NCBI RefSeq assembly: GCF_003048675.2
Contig: NZ_CP060707.1
Location: 1,054,001-1,118,000, forward strand
Length of the DNA stretch: 64,000 bases
Source: Campylobacter concisus
GTDB lineage: Bacteria; Campylobacterota; Campylobacteria; Campylobacterales; Campylobacteraceae
Reading direction: 5' to 3'
Part shown: in pieces, positions 1 through 11,049 of the stretch
How the letters are laid out: each line of letters begins with the position of its first letter
Position numbering within the stretch: position 1 is the stretch's first letter
Program-made: the position numbers and the translations under genes
The notes under the pieces: generated by a model
Seen by the model: only the letters and a program-made list of their open reading frames with translations
The model's database searches: none
What the model was told of the DNA's origin: nothing

Positions 1-352
1 CATAGACGCCAGAAGGCAGAGTGATGTTTAGATCGTCCTTTAGGCTTAGTACGTCATCGCAGGCGTTTTGATAGCCAAGATCGCAGCTTTTCATAAAATA
101 ACTCACTCCAAGCTCGATATTTGAGTGCTTTTTTAGATCATTATCCATCTGCTCGTTTATCTCTTCATTTACAAACATATCACCCAAAGCCTCGCAAGAA
201 AGAACATCTTTTTGCTCGCAACCATCATAAAAAATTTCATACGCAGTTGCGTAGTCTCCGGTGTTTAGGGCTTCGTTGCCCCTGTCATAGTCGTCGATGT
301 CAAAGCCTGAGGCTAAGCTTAAGATTAGAGCTAAAAAAACTATCTTTTTCAT
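1..352 (-). CDS. Sel1-like repeat secreted protein, 3' end cut by window edge
   Basis: The first 117 codons are present and the rest runs off the left edge. The start MKKIVFLALILSLASG is a short signal peptide, so the protein is probably periplasmic. Paired cysteines in helical repeats (GDYATAYEIFYDGCEQKDVLSC, then FMKSCDLGYQNACDD) are the pattern of Sel1/Hcp-type TPR-like repeats. The ATG overlaps the murF stop as ATGA, so it is the last visible gene of the murF operon. A second protein of this kind lies at 18472-19014. The partner is unknown. Confidence 0.7.
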   Translation of the reverse strand, partial: MKKIVFLALILSLASGFDIDDYDRGNEALNTGDYATAYEIFYDGCEQKDVLSCEALGDMFVNEEINEQMDNDLKKHSNIELGVSYFMKSCDLGYQNACDDVLSLKDDLNITLPSGVY

Positions 353-1773
353 ATAAAACTCGGTGCGTCATTTGAAAATAGTATAAGATCGCCAGCGTGC
401 GTGTTTTGGGCTAAAATTTCTTGCATTTTATTCTTGTCCTTTAGGATGATGATCTTTGGTTTTACGATGTGTTTTAACAAGACTTCGGCGTTTAGTGAGC
501 TTGTGATGATGACAAGGTCGAAAATTTCATTTATCACCTTGGCTAAATTTGCATTTTGCTCTGCATCGCTCTCGACGATACCAGGCGTTAGCAGCACTTT
601 TCTGCCAGCGTAAGTACTTACTAGCTCGTAGCTTGCGCTCATTCCTGAGAAATTTCCATTAAAGCTATCATCGATTATCAGCTTGCCGCCAGCCTCGATC
701 TTGCTTAGGCGGTGCTCGACGTTTTTCATCTTAGATAGCGCACTATTTATCGCTTCATCGCTCATTTTTAGGTATCTTGCGACTTTGACGCAGACGGCTA
801 AATTTGTAGCGTTAAATTTGCCAAGAAGCGGCGAAGCGTAGCTCTTGCCATCAAGCGTAAATGAAATTCCATCTAAATTTGCATTTATTTCTTTTAGACT
901 TTCATCGTAAATTTCCACATTTTCGCTTGCCTCTTTTTTTGTCGAGCTATGTAAAAATGCCATTTGTAAGCGAGCGCTTTGCAACGCCTCGAGCTTTGTC
1001 GCGCGGATATTATCAAGCGTTTTAAAGTACTCTATGTGCTGAGCGCCGATCTCGCCAACGATGACGATTTGCGGATTTAGAAATTTAGTGATCTCTAGGA
1101 TGTCGCCCTTTAGCCTAGCGCCTGCTTCTGCGATGTAAATTTGCGTTTGCTCGCTTAAATTTTCATTGATATCTTTGATGATACCAGCCATTGTATTTAC
1201 GCTGCGAGGCGTTTTATAACAGGCAAAGCTATCTTTTAAAATTTCAAATAAGAAATTTTTGATGCTCGTTTTGCCGTAGCTTGCTGTGATCAAAATGATC
1301 TTTAGCTCTTTGTTTGCGCCTAGTTTTTTAAGCGCCTTGTTTTTAAAGCCTTGAAATTTGATTTTTTCTAAAATTTCACTAAAAAATAGGCTCACGACCA
1401 AGACAAAAAGCGGCATAGGAGCCAAAAACGCCTTGTGGATGATGAAATTTAAAGCGTAATTTAAGATGATGGCGCAAGCAAGGATCACAAAAAAGTGCTT
1501 GATCCTACCAGTAAAGACTAGCTTTTTATCAAGTTTTTTATGCCACAGATAAAGAGCTGGCAAAAGCGCAAAGTAAAAGTAGATAAAAAACCACTTGCCA
1601 GTCGTGTAAAATAGCACCAGCGGCACGATGAAGAAAAAGACATGCCAAGCGGGCTTTGTGAAGTGAAAGAGCACGCGCTCAGGCCTATATGAAAACCACT
1701 GAAAGCAAGTGATCACATAAAAAGCAAGTGCAAAGATAAATAAAACTGTGCTTAGACTTAAAAATATACTCAT
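349..1773 (-). CDS. murF: UDP-N-acetylmuramoyl-tripeptide--D-alanyl-D-alanine ligase
   Basis: MurF adds D-Ala-D-Ala to the UDP-MurNAc tripeptide in the last cytoplasmic step of peptidoglycan precursor synthesis. The ATP-binding loop ITASYGKTS lies near residues 162-170, followed by the Mur-ligase segments AEAGAR and GEIGAQHIEYF and the C-terminal domain. At 474 residues it carries a long N-terminal extension with several hydrophobic segments (about residues 1-135). Canonical MurF lacks this extension, which suggests membrane tethering. The gene shares ATGA overlaps with the hydrolase gene upstream and the Sel1-like gene downstream. Together with ddl it places D-Ala-D-Ala production and use in one transcription unit. 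Confidence 0.9.
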   Translation of the reverse strand: MSIFLSLSTVLFIFALAFYVITCFQWFSYRPERVLFHFTKPAWHVFFFIVPLVLFYTTGKWFFIYFYFALLPALYLWHKKLDKKLVFTGRIKHFFVILACAIILNYALNFIIHKAFLAPMPLFVLVVSLFFSEILEKIKFQGFKNKALKKLGANKELKIILITASYGKTSIKNFLFEILKDSFACYKTPRSVNTMAGIIKDINENLSEQTQIYIAEAGARLKGDILEITKFLNPQIVIVGEIGAQHIEYFKTLDNIRATKLEALQSARLQMAFLHSSTKKEASENVEIYDESLKEINANLDGISFTLDGKSYASPLLGKFNATNLAVCVKVARYLKMSDEAINSALSKMKNVEHRLSKIEAGGKLIIDDSFNGNFSGMSASYELVSTYAGRKVLLTPGIVESDAEQNANLAKVINEIFDLVIITSSLNAEVLLKHIVKPKIIILKDKNKMQEILAQNTHAGDLILFSNDAPSFI

Positions 1774-2555
1774 CTTATCTCCTCGATCCCGCTCTCATCG
1801 TCATCTAGCACGACATTTTTTGCTTCATTTGGCTCAAAATTTATCCCTTTTTCTATCTCATCACTTATAAATTTAGCGTGGAGCAAAAAGAAAAAATGAT
1901 CGCCACTAAGTGGGAAAAATGAGCTATTTTTGATAAGCCTATCTATGCTCTCGCCGCTTGTTACAGGCGTTGCCTTGTCATTTTCTCCCCAAAATATAAA
2001 AGCCCTGCCCCCAAAGTCAGCAAAATGCTTTGTAAAATCCTCATCAACGACGTTTTTTAGGGTTTCATACATAACTCTACTCATACCGCTCACATCTTTT
2101 GTGGCAAAGAGTTTATAAAATTTACCAAAGCCAAATATCTTTAAAATTTTAAAAATTGCTATCTTTGCTCGCACGATAAATGGCTTTTTGACGACTATAC
2201 CAGCAGAGCTTAAAAGCACTAGATATGGTGGTTTTAGAAGTGTTGCGACCTTACCACCAAAGCTGTGTCCTGCGATGATGTCTGGTTTTATGCCAAGCTC
2301 GTCACAGAAATTTGCAATGATTTTTGCGTAGTCACTTGTTTTTAAAGGCTTAAAAATGGAGCTTTTGCCAAAGCCTGGCATGTCGATATATACGTGACAA
2401 AACTCGCTTAGATATGAGCCAAAAGCCTTTTTCATTATCTCTTTGTTTGCGCCCCAGCCGTGCAAGAAGAGCACTACTTTTTTGCATTTTGGATTTACTA
2501 CTTCGTAGCTGATCTCGTACTCGTCTGAGCCGTATTTGACTGCCCTACTCGCCAT
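1770..2555 (-). CDS. Alpha/beta-fold hydrolase
   Basis: A 261-residue cytoplasmic alpha/beta hydrolase. The visible parts are the oxyanion-loop motif LHGWG, the nucleophile elbow GHSFGG, an acid-containing FWGEND segment and the catalytic-histidine segment SGDHFFF. The ATG at 2555 was chosen because a GAGAG-type ribosome site precedes it. An upstream in-frame start would lie deeper inside the antitoxin gene. It overlaps the antitoxin gene by 11 bases and murF by four. The substrate cannot be read from the sequence. The position between ddl and murF is conserved in campylobacters. Confidence 0.8.
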   Translation of the reverse strand: MASRAVKYGSDEYEISYEVVNPKCKKVVLFLHGWGANKEIMKKAFGSYLSEFCHVYIDMPGFGKSSIFKPLKTSDYAKIIANFCDELGIKPDIIAGHSFGGKVATLLKPPYLVLLSSAGIVVKKPFIVRAKIAIFKILKIFGFGKFYKLFATKDVSGMSRVMYETLKNVVDEDFTKHFADFGGRAFIFWGENDKATPVTSGESIDRLIKNSSFFPLSGDHFFFLLHAKFISDEIEKGINFEPNEAKNVVLDDDESGIEEIR

Positions 2556-2775
2556 CGTTTTCTCTCTTTTTAGCAGCGTAAATGCTCTCAAGCACGCTTA
2601 CAGCTTCGCAAAGGCGCTCATACTCCTCCATATTTAAAAGGACTGCTTCAAATTTATTGTTTTTAACGATGACAGCGCGCTTTAGCTCGCTAGCTCCCAC
2701 ACGTGAAAGCACTGAGCTAAAATTTCTAACAACCTCGGTTGCTGTATAAATTTCATCTTTTGTAAAAGTTACCAT
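2545..2775 (-). CDS. Phd/YefM-type antitoxin-like protein
   Basis: A 76-residue protein with the Phd/YefM antitoxin layout: the N-terminal DNA-binding part TATEVVRNFSSVLSRVG, the strand VKNNKFEAVLLNMEEY, then a C-terminal helix. The ATG at 2775 has an AAAGAG site five bases upstream; a GTG at 2781 is also possible. Members of this family bind operator palindromes and neutralise toxins such as Doc or YoeB/RelE. No toxin gene is adjacent: the downstream gene is the hydrolase. It may be a solitary antitoxin or a plain regulator of this operon. A palindrome lies just upstream at 2787-2802. Confidence 0.7.
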   Translation of the reverse strand: MVTFTKDEIYTATEVVRNFSSVLSRVGASELKRAVIVKNNKFEAVLLNMEEYERLCEAVSVLESIYAAKKRENDGE

Positions 2776-2786
2776 TGTCACTCTTT

Positions 2787-2802
2787 ATGTAAAATTTTAC
2801 GT
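2787..2802. promoter_or_regulatory. Near-perfect palindrome, candidate operator of the antitoxin-like gene
   Basis: ATGTAAAATTTTACGT is palindromic except for one base pair, with a perfect 12-base core. A partial extra copy (ACGTAAAATAT) overlaps its right side. It sits about 12 bases before the start of the Phd/YefM-like gene, where autorepression by this family would be expected. Its role as an operator is inferred. Confidence 0.45.
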
Positions 2803-2837
2803 AAAATATCACAAACTACTTTATATATCGCTAAATA

Positions 2838-3878
2838 CTAGAGCTTGCCGCTACCTTTTACCGAAGTGATAGAGTTTATAAATTTATAATCAATCTTTAT
2901 CTCACGCTCTTTTGGAAGTGAGTTTGCAAGGGCATTTAGCGTGCTCTCAAAGTCCTCAAATAGATAGTTTGCAAGGCTGCCTGGGTTTGGATTGATCTCA
3001 TTTAGATAGACCTCGTCATCTATCACGAAAAAGTCGCATCTAATGATCGCTCCGTCAAATCCACAATCATAAATTTTAGAAAAGTTAAATTTAAGCTTTT
3101 GTTTTAGCTCTTCAGAAATTTCTGCCTCTTTTACCTTGTTTTCATTTGAAAAACTTAGATATTTTTGCTCGTAGTCAAGAAATTCTTTCTTTTTTGGCTC
3201 TTCGACGATAGAAAATTTGATCTTTCCATCGATCCTGCAGCCAGCTAAGTTATACTCTTTGACGCCTTTTATAAAGGGCTCTACTAAAACATCTTTGTCA
3301 AATTCAAACGCCACGTCTTTTGCGTAGGCAAGCTCACTATCATCATGCACGACGCTCACGCCGATGCTGCTGCCTAGCCTTGCTGGCTTTAATATAATAG
3401 GATAGTGAAATTTTGGCTCACTTTGACGAGTTAGCATCTCATAGTCAAGCGCCTTTACACCAGCCTTTTGTGCTAGAAATTTAGTAAGCTCTTTGTTGTA
3501 GCTAAGCGCGCTTGCTTCAAGCCTTGGACCTATATATTTGACCCCGTAAAAGTCAAAAAGTGCCGCTATCTTGCCATCTTCTCCGTCCATGCCGTGGATC
3601 AAATTTATAACGACATCACATTCAACTTTATTTGCGCCAAAAAGTGAGTGCGCATAAAAGCCGCCCTTTGCTAAAGATAGCTTCTTTGAGCTTTTGTATT
3701 TGCCAGAGCTAAAGAAATTTGCCCTCATATCTTTTTGCTCGATCAGGTAAAAGTCCCTGTTTGCATCGCAAAATATAAATTTCAGCTCCTGTTTTAGGAC
3801 GTTTTTTAAAACTATCGCGCTTACTATGCTTATCTCATGCTCAAAACTCTTTGCCCCAAATATCACGCCTAAATTCAT
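2838..3878 (-). CDS. ddl: D-alanine--D-alanine ligase
   Basis: Makes the D-Ala-D-Ala dipeptide consumed by MurF, encoded 1 kb downstream on the same strand. The N-terminal motif [10 protein letters not shown] (residues 8-17) and the magnesium-binding NEINPNPGS near residues 293-301 are characteristic of the ATP-grasp Ddl family. At 346 residues the length is normal. The gene lies 11 bases after ruvA and 57 bases before the antitoxin-like gene, so co-transcription is likely. Confidence 0.95.
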   Translation of the reverse strand: MNLGVIFGAKSFEHEISIVSAIVLKNVLKQELKFIFCDANRDFYLIEQKDMRANFFSSGKYKSSKKLSLAKGGFYAHSLFGANKVECDVVINLIHGMDGEDGKIAALFDFYGVKYIGPRLEASALSYNKELTKFLAQKAGVKALDYEMLTRQSEPKFHYPIILKPARLGSSIGVSVVHDDSELAYAKDVAFEFDKDVLVEPFIKGVKEYNLAGCRIDGKIKFSIVEEPKKKEFLDYEQKYLSFSNENKVKEAEISEELKQKLKFNFSKIYDCGFDGAIIRCDFFVIDDEVYLNEINPNPGSLANYLFEDFESTLNALANSLPKEREIKIDYKFINSITSVKGSGKL

Positions 3879-3889
3879 CTTTTTTATCC

Positions 3890-4447
3890 TTATCCTAGTT
3901 TTTTAAGTGCCTCTTTTATAAGATCGCTCGTGTTTTCACTCTTACAATCAGGCAAAATTTTTACTATCTTCTCACGCTTAAAGCCAAGCGCCTCAAGTGC
4001 CAAAAGTGCCTCATTTTGGTAGCTTGGCACGCTCTCGTCGCTTATTAGTTTTGCATCACTTAGCTCGGCTATTATGCGCCTAGCTGTCTTTGGTCCGATG
4101 CCTGGCACGCTTTTAAAAGTGTCTGCGTCGCCGCTTATTATGGCGTTTGTAAATGCCTGCGAGCTAAGGCTTGAGCAAACCGCCATCGCTGTGCTAGCCC
4201 CTATCCCATTTAGCTTGATAAGCATCTCAAACATCTTTTGCTCGTTTGCGTCTAAAAAGCCGTAGAGTAAATTTGCGTCCTCTCTTATGATCTGCGTTAT
4301 GGCAAGCTCGACTTTTTCGCCTTTACTAAGTTTTGCTGAGCAAAAAAGCGAGATGAAAATCCCATAACTTACGCCGCTATTTGTCTTAAGTATGGCAAAT
4401 GCAGGCTCTTTTTTTGTAACGACGCCTTCGATTGCTTTTATCATCAT
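3890..4447 (-). CDS. ruvA: Holliday junction DNA helicase subunit RuvA
   Basis: RuvA binds Holliday junctions and loads the RuvB motor during recombination. The protein has an N-terminal OB-fold ([15 protein letters not shown]), two helix-hairpin-helix motifs ([15 protein letters not shown] and [15 protein letters not shown]) and a short C-terminal RuvB-contact domain. Its 185 residues match epsilonproteobacterial RuvA. The start is ATGATG overlapping the fapA stop, so either methionine could be used. ruvB is not in the window. Confidence 0.93.
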   Translation of the reverse strand: MMIKAIEGVVTKKEPAFAILKTNSGVSYGIFISLFCSAKLSKGEKVELAITQIIREDANLLYGFLDANEQKMFEMLIKLNGIGASTAMAVCSSLSSQAFTNAIISGDADTFKSVPGIGPKTARRIIAELSDAKLISDESVPSYQNEALLALEALGFKREKIVKILPDCKSENTSDLIKEALKKLG

Positions 4448-6375
4448 TTAACCTTTTGTTCCATGAAATTTATATCCGCGTAGTCTTCAAGTTTGTTTGA
4501 CTTTTTGATCTTGTATTCGACCTCGCCGCCGTTATCAAATTTATCTAGCGTGATGACGTGAGCGGTCTCGTTTTGCTTCGAGACGTAGGTGACGTTTTGT
4601 GGAGGATCGACGATGACAAATCTTATCTCATTTAGCTCGATCCAGTTGCCTCTGTTTATCACTTTGGCTGAGAATATGCCATTTTGCATCATCTCAAGCT
4701 CATCTTTTAGATCAGAAAGCAGCTCTTTTTTCTCTTTAAAAATTCTAAGCAAGGTGTTGTATTCATTAACGAGCCCTTGATACTCTTTTAACTTTTTCAT
4801 AAATGTAACTGGCGGTATCACTTTGGCTTTTGAGAGCTCTTCGATCTTAGCTTTTATCGTATATATCGAGTCTTTGTTCTCGTTGATGACATTTTTCTTG
4901 CTCTCTATATTTTTAAGAAGTGTTGAGAGTTCAAGCTTGGTGCTCTCTATCTTGCTTAGCTGATCTTGCGTAGCCTCCGCACTCTCAGGCATCTTACTAG
5001 CGTCGATGATAAATTTATTATCAGTGCCTTTTAGATATCTAACGTCGATTAGGTGCGAGGCTGTGATGGTGCAGTTTGAGCCAAGCGTGTCTATCTGGAT
5101 GTTTTGAGCCGTTATCGAGCCACCAACTACGCTATTTATCTTTACTCTTTTTGCTATGACCGTGCCACCTTCTAGCCTATCTATCTCGACGCTTTCAGCC
5201 TCAACCTTGCCTATATGGATAGAAATTTTGGCGTGTTTGGCGTAAATTTTAGCCTTTTGGTGAGTTTGACCGCCGATATTTACATCGTTTGCCTTGACCA
5301 TCGCATTTGCGCCGACATTTCCCTTTACTTCGATCTCATCAGCCTCAACGATGATGCCAGTGCCGATAGCGTCTTTTATCGTGTCAGTCTCACGAACTAC
5401 TAATGTGACGTTTGTGTCGGTGCCTGCTTGGATAGAGCCAGTCGTTTTAAAATTTGCTTCATTTATCTCTATGCGCTCTTCGATGTCAAAAGAGCCGTTT
5501 TTCTCGACCACGTAGCCTGCTTTTTTAGCGATGTATTTCACACTTTCGTCGTTTTCAACACGCTCTATGTTTTCGCTTATACTGATCTCTTTTCCGCTAT
5601 CTTCTTGTGGTTTTGGCACCTCTATGAGCTTGCCTCTTACGTCGCGTCCATTTGCCCCCTCGTGAGACTTTTTCTCCTCCATTATCACTTCATCTTTTGC
5701 CACGCCAAAGACAAAGCCCCTATCAGCGTAATCAACCTTATCTTCTTCTTTTATATCATCAAGTTTATCTTTGTAGTAGTAGATGATCTTAGCATCGATC
5801 GCCTTTTTAGGGTTGATGCCTTGGGTTAAATTTAGCGTGTAGTCCTTGTCAAGCTCGCCTTTTACGTGGATTATCGAGGCGATTTGCTTTAGCTCCTCTT
5901 TTAGCTTGCCGATCCTTATGCCTATTAAAATTTGAGCCTTCATAAGCTGTTTGGCGATGTATTCATAAAGCTTATCTTCGTAGTGCTGCTCATATTCGCA
6001 CTCTTTGCTCGCTCTAACCTTTGCGATAACCTTTGTGATGGTTGAATTTACGCCTATATCAATCTTTGGTAGCTTTGGCGTGGCATTTAGCCTCACGTCA
6101 AAAAACTCCACGTCATAGACCTGCTCGATCTCTAGCGTCTCGTCAAGATAAAATGTGTTGTCATCAAAAAAGCTTAAATTTTCTTCAGGGACAAAAACTG
6201 GCTCGACGTTATCTTTATTTTTATAGTAAGTTAAGATATTTGAGAGTTTAAAATCTATAAATTCTACCGGCACGCTGTATTGTTTGCTTAGCTCTTTAAG
6301 CGATAGATAAGGTGTTGAAGTTTGAATTTGCGTTGGCGGTAAAAATCTCTCGTTTTCTTGCACGTTTTCGCTCAA
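4444..6375 (-). CDS. FapA/DUF342 family protein
   Basis: A 643-residue DUF342 (FapA, flagellar assembly protein A) family member. It has an N-terminal sensing-like region, a central beta-helical stretch of repeated valine/isoleucine strands rich in DVNIGG-like turns (about residues 290-470), and a C-terminal coiled coil ([20 protein letters not shown] region). In other bacteria FapA-type proteins influence flagellar assembly or polar organisation; the activity here is unproven. Translation probably starts at a TTG with a GGAT site upstream. A GTG a few codons in is the alternative. It heads the minus-strand operon down to the Sel1-like gene, divergent from murJ. Confidence 0.75.
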   Translation of the reverse strand: MSENVQENERFLPPTQIQTSTPYLSLKELSKQYSVPVEFIDFKLSNILTYYKNKDNVEPVFVPEENLSFFDDNTFYLDETLEIEQVYDVEFFDVRLNATPKLPKIDIGVNSTITKVIAKVRASKECEYEQHYEDKLYEYIAKQLMKAQILIGIRIGKLKEELKQIASIIHVKGELDKDYTLNLTQGINPKKAIDAKIIYYYKDKLDDIKEEDKVDYADRGFVFGVAKDEVIMEEKKSHEGANGRDVRGKLIEVPKPQEDSGKEISISENIERVENDESVKYIAKKAGYVVEKNGSFDIEERIEINEANFKTTGSIQAGTDTNVTLVVRETDTIKDAIGTGIIVEADEIEVKGNVGANAMVKANDVNIGGQTHQKAKIYAKHAKISIHIGKVEAESVEIDRLEGGTVIAKRVKINSVVGGSITAQNIQIDTLGSNCTITASHLIDVRYLKGTDNKFIIDASKMPESAEATQDQLSKIESTKLELSTLLKNIESKKNVINENKDSIYTIKAKIEELSKAKVIPPVTFMKKLKEYQGLVNEYNTLLRIFKEKKELLSDLKDELEMMQNGIFSAKVINRGNWIELNEIRFVIVDPPQNVTYVSKQNETAHVITLDKFDNGGEVEYKIKKSNKLEDYADINFMEQKVK

Positions 6376-6497
6376 ATTTGATCCATTTCACATAAAATTT
6401 TGGCTCTTATTATCTCTAAAACTTTATTAAATTTGGGTTATGTAAGCTTTAAAGCATCTTTTGTTACTATTGCGTTTTTAAATTTACTAGGTGGGCG

Positions 6498-7898
6498 ATG
6501 TTTATAAAAGGCTTTTTTTCAAACTCAGTTGGCATCATGACTTCAAGGATTTTAGGGCTTATAAGAGATCTTTTAACGGCTTCTATTCTTGGTGCTGGCA
6601 TATTTAGCGACCTCTTTTTTATAGCATTTAAGATACCAAATTTATTTCGCCGCATCTTTGGCGAGGGGGCTTTTACGCAGGCGTTTTTGCCAAATTTTGC
6701 AAATAACAAGAAAAAAGCGATCTTTCAAGCTGAAATTTTTATCAAATTTCTACTTTTTATAGGCGTTTTGACGCTTCTTGTAAATTTATTTACGCCCTAC
6801 TTTATAAAGATCATCGCAAGCGGCTTGAGCGAGCAAAATATCACAGACGCAGTGCCACTTGTGCGTATAAATTTCTACTATCTAGCACTTGTTTATATCG
6901 TAACTTTCATGGGTGCGCTACTTCAGTATAAAGGGCACTTTGCCACAACTGCATTTTCTACTGCGCTACTAAATTTAGCCATGATAGCTTCACTACTTTT
7001 GGCTCGTGGCAAGAGCGAGAGCGTGGTCGCACTTTATCTTAGCTTTGGCGTCGTTGCAGGCGGCATTTTGCAGGTTTTAGTGCATCTAATCGCTATGAAA
7101 TTTAACGCCTTAAATAAAATTTTTTGGGGTGGTCTAAGCGGATATTTTAAAGGCAAAAGAGCGCAGAGCAAAGGCTTTTTTATAAATTTCTACCATGGCT
7201 TACTTGGCTCAAGTGCGATGCAAATAAGCGCATTTATGGATACTTGGCTAGCTAGCTTTTTGGTAAGTGGCTCGATAAGCTACCTTTTTTATGCAAATAG
7301 AATTTTTCAGCTCCCACTTGCTATCTTTGCTATCGCGCTCTCTCAGGCACTCTTTCCAAAGATCACCAGACTTTTAAAGCAAAAAGACGAAGCCAACGCC
7401 CTAGTTTGGACAAAAAAGAGCTTTTACCTGCTACTTTGCGCCCTGCTAGCAGCCACGATCGTAGGCGTTGTGCTAAGCGAGTTTATCATCTGGCTCTTGT
7501 TTGAAAGAGGAAATTTCGTAAAGGCAAATACCATTGAGTGCGCCAAGGTGCTAAGCGCTTATTTGGTGGGGCTCACGCCATTTGGACTGGCTAAAATTTT
7601 CTCACTTTGGCTCTACGCAAATATGAAGCAAAAAGAGGCAGCCAAAATTTCTATCATCTGCCTTGTGATAAATTTGATCCTAGCTGTCATTTTGATGCAG
7701 AAATTTGGAGCAGCTGGCCTTGCATTTGCAAGCTCGCTTGGGGGATTTTTGCAGCTTATTTTATATATAAGAGCCTTTGGAGCTAAGCGATTTTTAGCTA
7801 TAATCGAGCCTAAATTTATAGCCGCTATCGCTGTTGCGGCGGTTTTGCTCTATTTTGGTTTAACATTTTTAAAGGATATATTTAATGCGAATTTTTGA
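6498..7898 (+). CDS. murJ: Lipid II flippase MurJ (MviN family)
   Basis: An integral membrane protein of 466 residues with about a dozen hydrophobic segments and the MviN/MurJ N-terminal signature [19 protein letters not shown] and [18 protein letters not shown]. MurJ flips the lipid-linked peptidoglycan precursor across the inner membrane. The ATG follows an AGGTGGG ribosome site. It overlaps cysS by 14 bases and opens the plus-strand operon. The 122-base gap to the divergent fapA must hold both promoters, but no clear minus-10 box stands out. Confidence 0.92.
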   Translation: MFIKGFFSNSVGIMTSRILGLIRDLLTASILGAGIFSDLFFIAFKIPNLFRRIFGEGAFTQAFLPNFANNKKKAIFQAEIFIKFLLFIGVLTLLVNLFTPYFIKIIASGLSEQNITDAVPLVRINFYYLALVYIVTFMGALLQYKGHFATTAFSTALLNLAMIASLLLARGKSESVVALYLSFGVVAGGILQVLVHLIAMKFNALNKIFWGGLSGYFKGKRAQSKGFFINFYHGLLGSSAMQISAFMDTWLASFLVSGSISYLFYANRIFQLPLAIFAIALSQALFPKITRLLKQKDEANALVWTKKSFYLLLCALLAATIVGVVLSEFIIWLLFERGNFVKANTIECAKVLSAYLVGLTPFGLAKIFSLWLYANMKQKEAAKISIICLVINLILAVILMQKFGAAGLAFASSLGGFLQLILYIRAFGAKRFLAIIEPKFIAAIAVAAVLLYFGLTFLKDIFNANF

Positions 7899-9279
7899 TA
7901 CTTCTAAAAGAGAAAAGGTTGAGTTTAGCCCTATTAAAGATGGCGAAGTTAGCATCTATTTGTGCGGTCCAACAGTCTATGACGACGCGCATTTGGGGCA
8001 CGCAAAGTCAGCCGTTAGCTTTGATCTTTTAAGAAGGGTCTTAAAAGCGCTTGGCTACAAGGTCAAATTTGCAAGAAACTACACCGACATCGACGATAAA
8101 ATTTTAAATAAAATGGCGCAAACCGGACAAAGCCTAGAGGAGATCACAAACAAATATATAGCGCACTATGAGAGCGACATGGGCGCTTTAAACGTGCTTG
8201 ATCCAGACTTTAAACCAAAGGCTACGCAGTGCTTGGAGGCGATCATTAACTACATCAAAGTGCTTATGGATAGAGGTGTGGCGTATAAAACGAGCGATGG
8301 AATTTACTTTGACACGAGCAAGGATAGTGGCTATTTTAGTATTAGTGGCAAGGATAACAACACCGATCTAATCGCACGCGTAGTATGTTTTTGCGAGAAA
8401 AGAGATGAAAAAGACTTTGTGCTTTGGAAATTTGACGAGAAATGGTACGAGAGCCCATTTGGCAAGGGTCGCCCTGGCTGGCACACTGAGTGCGTGGCGA
8501 TGATAAGGGAGTTTTTAAGCGATAAAGAGAACGAGGAATTTGAGATCGACATCCACGCTGGCGGTATCGACCTGCTCTTTCCGCACCACGAAAATGAGGC
8601 AAGCCAGTGCAGATGTGCCTATCATAAAAATTTGAGCAAATACTGGATGCACAACGGATTTATAAAAGTAAATAACGAAAAGATGAGCAAGAGCCTAAAC
8701 AACAGCTTTTTCGTAAAGGATGCCCTAAAAAACGTTCATGGCGAAGTGCTTAGATATTACTTGCTTACGAGCCATTATAGGGCTCATTTTAACTATTCAG
8801 ATGAAGATCTAGTAGCTTCAAAAAAGAGACTTGATAAAATTTATCGCCTCAAAAAAAGAGTTGATGGCGTGCAGGCTGGCATGGCAAATGAGAGCTTTAA
8901 AAGCGAGCTACTTGAAGCGCTAAGCGATGATCTAAACGCTTCAAAAGCGCTTGCAAGCGTCGATGAGTTTGTAAAAACGGCAAATGAAAGACTTGATAAC
9001 AACCCAAAAGATAAAGCATATAAGGCCGAAGTGGTGGCAAATTTGGGTCTTATAGGTGAAATTTTAGGCATTGCTGTCACAAACTATTTGGAGTATTTTC
9101 AGTTTGGCGTAAGTGACGAGCAAAAAGAGCAGATAAAGAGGCTTCTTGATGAGCGCGCGGTAGCTAAAAAAGAGAGAAATTTCGCAAGGGCTGATGAGAT
9201 AAGAGACGAGCTAGCAAAAATGAATATCTCTATCATGGATACGCCAAATGGCGCAGTTTGGGAGAGAAATAATGAATAA
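7885..9279 (+). CDS. cysS: Cysteinyl-tRNA synthetase
   Basis: Class I aminoacyl-tRNA synthetase charging tRNA-Cys. Visible are the [14 protein letters not shown] block with Cys27 and the HIGH-type HLGH at 36-39, GWHTEC around 199-203, the zinc-region FPHHENE at 232-238, and KMSKS at 266-270. The length (464) is typical. It overlaps murJ by 14 bases and the exporter gene by eight, implying translational coupling. Confidence 0.96.
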   Translation: MRIFDTSKREKVEFSPIKDGEVSIYLCGPTVYDDAHLGHAKSAVSFDLLRRVLKALGYKVKFARNYTDIDDKILNKMAQTGQSLEEITNKYIAHYESDMGALNVLDPDFKPKATQCLEAIINYIKVLMDRGVAYKTSDGIYFDTSKDSGYFSISGKDNNTDLIARVVCFCEKRDEKDFVLWKFDEKWYESPFGKGRPGWHTECVAMIREFLSDKENEEFEIDIHAGGIDLLFPHHENEASQCRCAYHKNLSKYWMHNGFIKVNNEKMSKSLNNSFFVKDALKNVHGEVLRYYLLTSHYRAHFNYSDEDLVASKKRLDKIYRLKKRVDGVQAGMANESFKSELLEALSDDLNASKALASVDEFVKTANERLDNNPKDKAYKAEVVANLGLIGEILGIAVTNYLEYFQFGVSDEQKEQIKRLLDERAVAKKERNFARADEIRDELAKMNISIMDTPNGAVWERNNE

Positions 9280-10996
9280 TTTTGGCTTAAAAGATGTGCT
9301 AAAGCGCTTTGGTCCTTATTTTAAAGACTACATCCCACACTTCATCTTTGCCATCATCGGCATGGGGCTTGCCAGTGGCGGAACGGCGGTAAGTGCCTAT
9401 CTTGTGGAGCCTGTGCTAAATAAAATTTTCGTTGAGAAAAACGAAAAGCTACTTTACATCTTGCCTTGCGCCATCATCGCAATCTACGTGATAAAAAACA
9501 TCGGAACCTTTATGCAGGCCTATTTTACGGCATATATCGGGCAAGATACGATTAGAAGATTTCGCGAAAAGATGGTTGCAAACCTTTTAAATTTAGATAT
9601 GGATTTTTTCAATGAATTTAGAACTGGCGAGCTAATCAGCAGAACAACAAACGACATCGACCGCATAAGATCGATAGTATCAAGCATCATACCTGAGCTA
9701 ACAAGAGAGTCAGTCACCATCATTGGGCTTCTTTGCGTCGTTATCTATCAAAGTCCAAAGCTGGCGTTTTTCGCCCTTGTCGTCATGCCAGTGGCGATCT
9801 ATCCGATCTCGCGCCTTGCTAAAAGGATGAAGAAAATTTCAAAGCAGTCGCAAGAAAAAACATCAGACATCACCTCTGCGCTTAGTGAAATTTTTACAAA
9901 TATCGAGATAATCAAAGCAAATAACGCCCAAGAATACGAGCATTCACGCTTTGTTGATGAAAATAACAAATTTTTTAGGCTAAATTTAAAAAGCGTCAAG
10001 ATCGAGCAGCTAGTAAGCCCGCTAATGGAGACCATAGGCTCAATAGGCGTGGCAGCAGTAATCATCATAGGCGGCAAAGACGTCATAGACGGGCATATAA
10101 ACATGGGCGCATTCTTTTCATTTCTAACAGCGCTTTTCATGCTCTACACCCCGCTAAAACGCATCGTAAATATCTATAATAAGATGCAAGATGCCATCGC
10201 AGCGAGCGAGAGGACGTTTTTCTTGATGGATAAGGTAAGCCAGATAAAAGATGGCCAAAATGAGCTAAACGAAGAGATAAATTTGATCAAATTTAACGAC
10301 GTCCGCCTAAGCTACGGCGACAAAGAGGTCTTAAAAGGGATAAATTTAGAGGCAAATAAGTCAGAATTTATAGCCCTTGTTGGCTCAAGTGGTGGCGGAA
10401 AAAGCTCGCTTATGAATTTGCTTATGAGATTTTACGATGTAAATGGCGGAGAAATTTTGATAAACGGCACAAATTTAAAAGATATCAAAATTCACTCACT
10501 TCGCCAAAATATCGGACTTGTAACCCAACGCGTCTATATCTTTAACGACACAGTTGCTAAAAACGTGGCTTACGGCAGAGAATTTAATGAAGATGCCGTG
10601 ATAAACGCACTAAAACTAGCAAATGCTTACGAATTTGTAAGCAAGCTTGATGATGGCATAAACACTATCTTAAATGAATTTGGCACCAACCTCTCAGGCG
10701 GTCAAAGACAGCGTATCGCCATAGCAAGAGCACTCTATCAAAACCCGCAAATCCTCATCTTTGACGAGGCTACATCAGCACTTGATAACGAGAGTGAAAA
10801 AGAGATCACAAAGGCCATAAACAACCTTAGAAGCAAAAAGATCATCTTTGTCATCGCTCACCGCCTAAGCACAGTTGAAAATGCCGATAAAATCGCAGTT
10901 TTAAGTGATGGCAAGATCATTGATAGCGGAAGCGACGAGGAGCTTAGTAAGAGAAATGAAATTTATGCAAAACTTAAGGGCAAAGCCTTAGTTTAA
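9272..10996 (+). CDS. MsbA-like ABC transporter, fused permease and ATPase
   Basis: A half-transporter of about 574 residues. An N-terminal six-helix exporter domain ([17 protein letters not shown] coupling region) precedes a nucleotide-binding domain with Walker [10 protein letters not shown], signature LSGGQRQR near residue 476, Walker [13 protein letters not shown] and the H-loop VIAHRLS. The ATG at 9272 follows a GGGAGAG site and overlaps the cysS stop. The family includes lipid A flippase MsbA. A lipid or glycolipid substrate is likely from this context but is not proven. Confidence 0.85.
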   Translation: MNNFGLKDVLKRFGPYFKDYIPHFIFAIIGMGLASGGTAVSAYLVEPVLNKIFVEKNEKLLYILPCAIIAIYVIKNIGTFMQAYFTAYIGQDTIRRFREKMVANLLNLDMDFFNEFRTGELISRTTNDIDRIRSIVSSIIPELTRESVTIIGLLCVVIYQSPKLAFFALVVMPVAIYPISRLAKRMKKISKQSQEKTSDITSALSEIFTNIEIIKANNAQEYEHSRFVDENNKFFRLNLKSVKIEQLVSPLMETIGSIGVAAVIIIGGKDVIDGHINMGAFFSFLTALFMLYTPLKRIVNIYNKMQDAIAASERTFFLMDKVSQIKDGQNELNEEINLIKFNDVRLSYGDKEVLKGINLEANKSEFIALVGSSGGGKSSLMNLLMRFYDVNGGEILINGTNLKDIKIHSLRQNIGLVTQRVYIFNDTVAKNVAYGREFNEDAVINALKLANAYEFVSKLDDGINTILNEFGTNLSGGQRQRIAIARALYQNPQILIFDEATSALDNESEKEITKAINNLRSKKIIFVIAHRLSTVENADKIAVLSDGKIIDSGSDEELSKRNEIYAKLKGKALV

Positions 10997-11049
10997 GGCG
11001 ATTTTTGCTAAGATTTGCGTAAATTTTTAGGCATTTTAAAGAGGTTAAA

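Noticed and set aside
2545-2775. A complete type II toxin-antitoxin pair
   Set aside because: The downstream gene is a catalytic-triad hydrolase, not a toxin, and no RelE/Doc-like gene is nearby.
5428-5829. A 133-codon frame opposite fapA
   Set aside because: The antisense frame is open because of codon bias in the real DUF342 gene; it is hydrophobic nonsense without a ribosome site.
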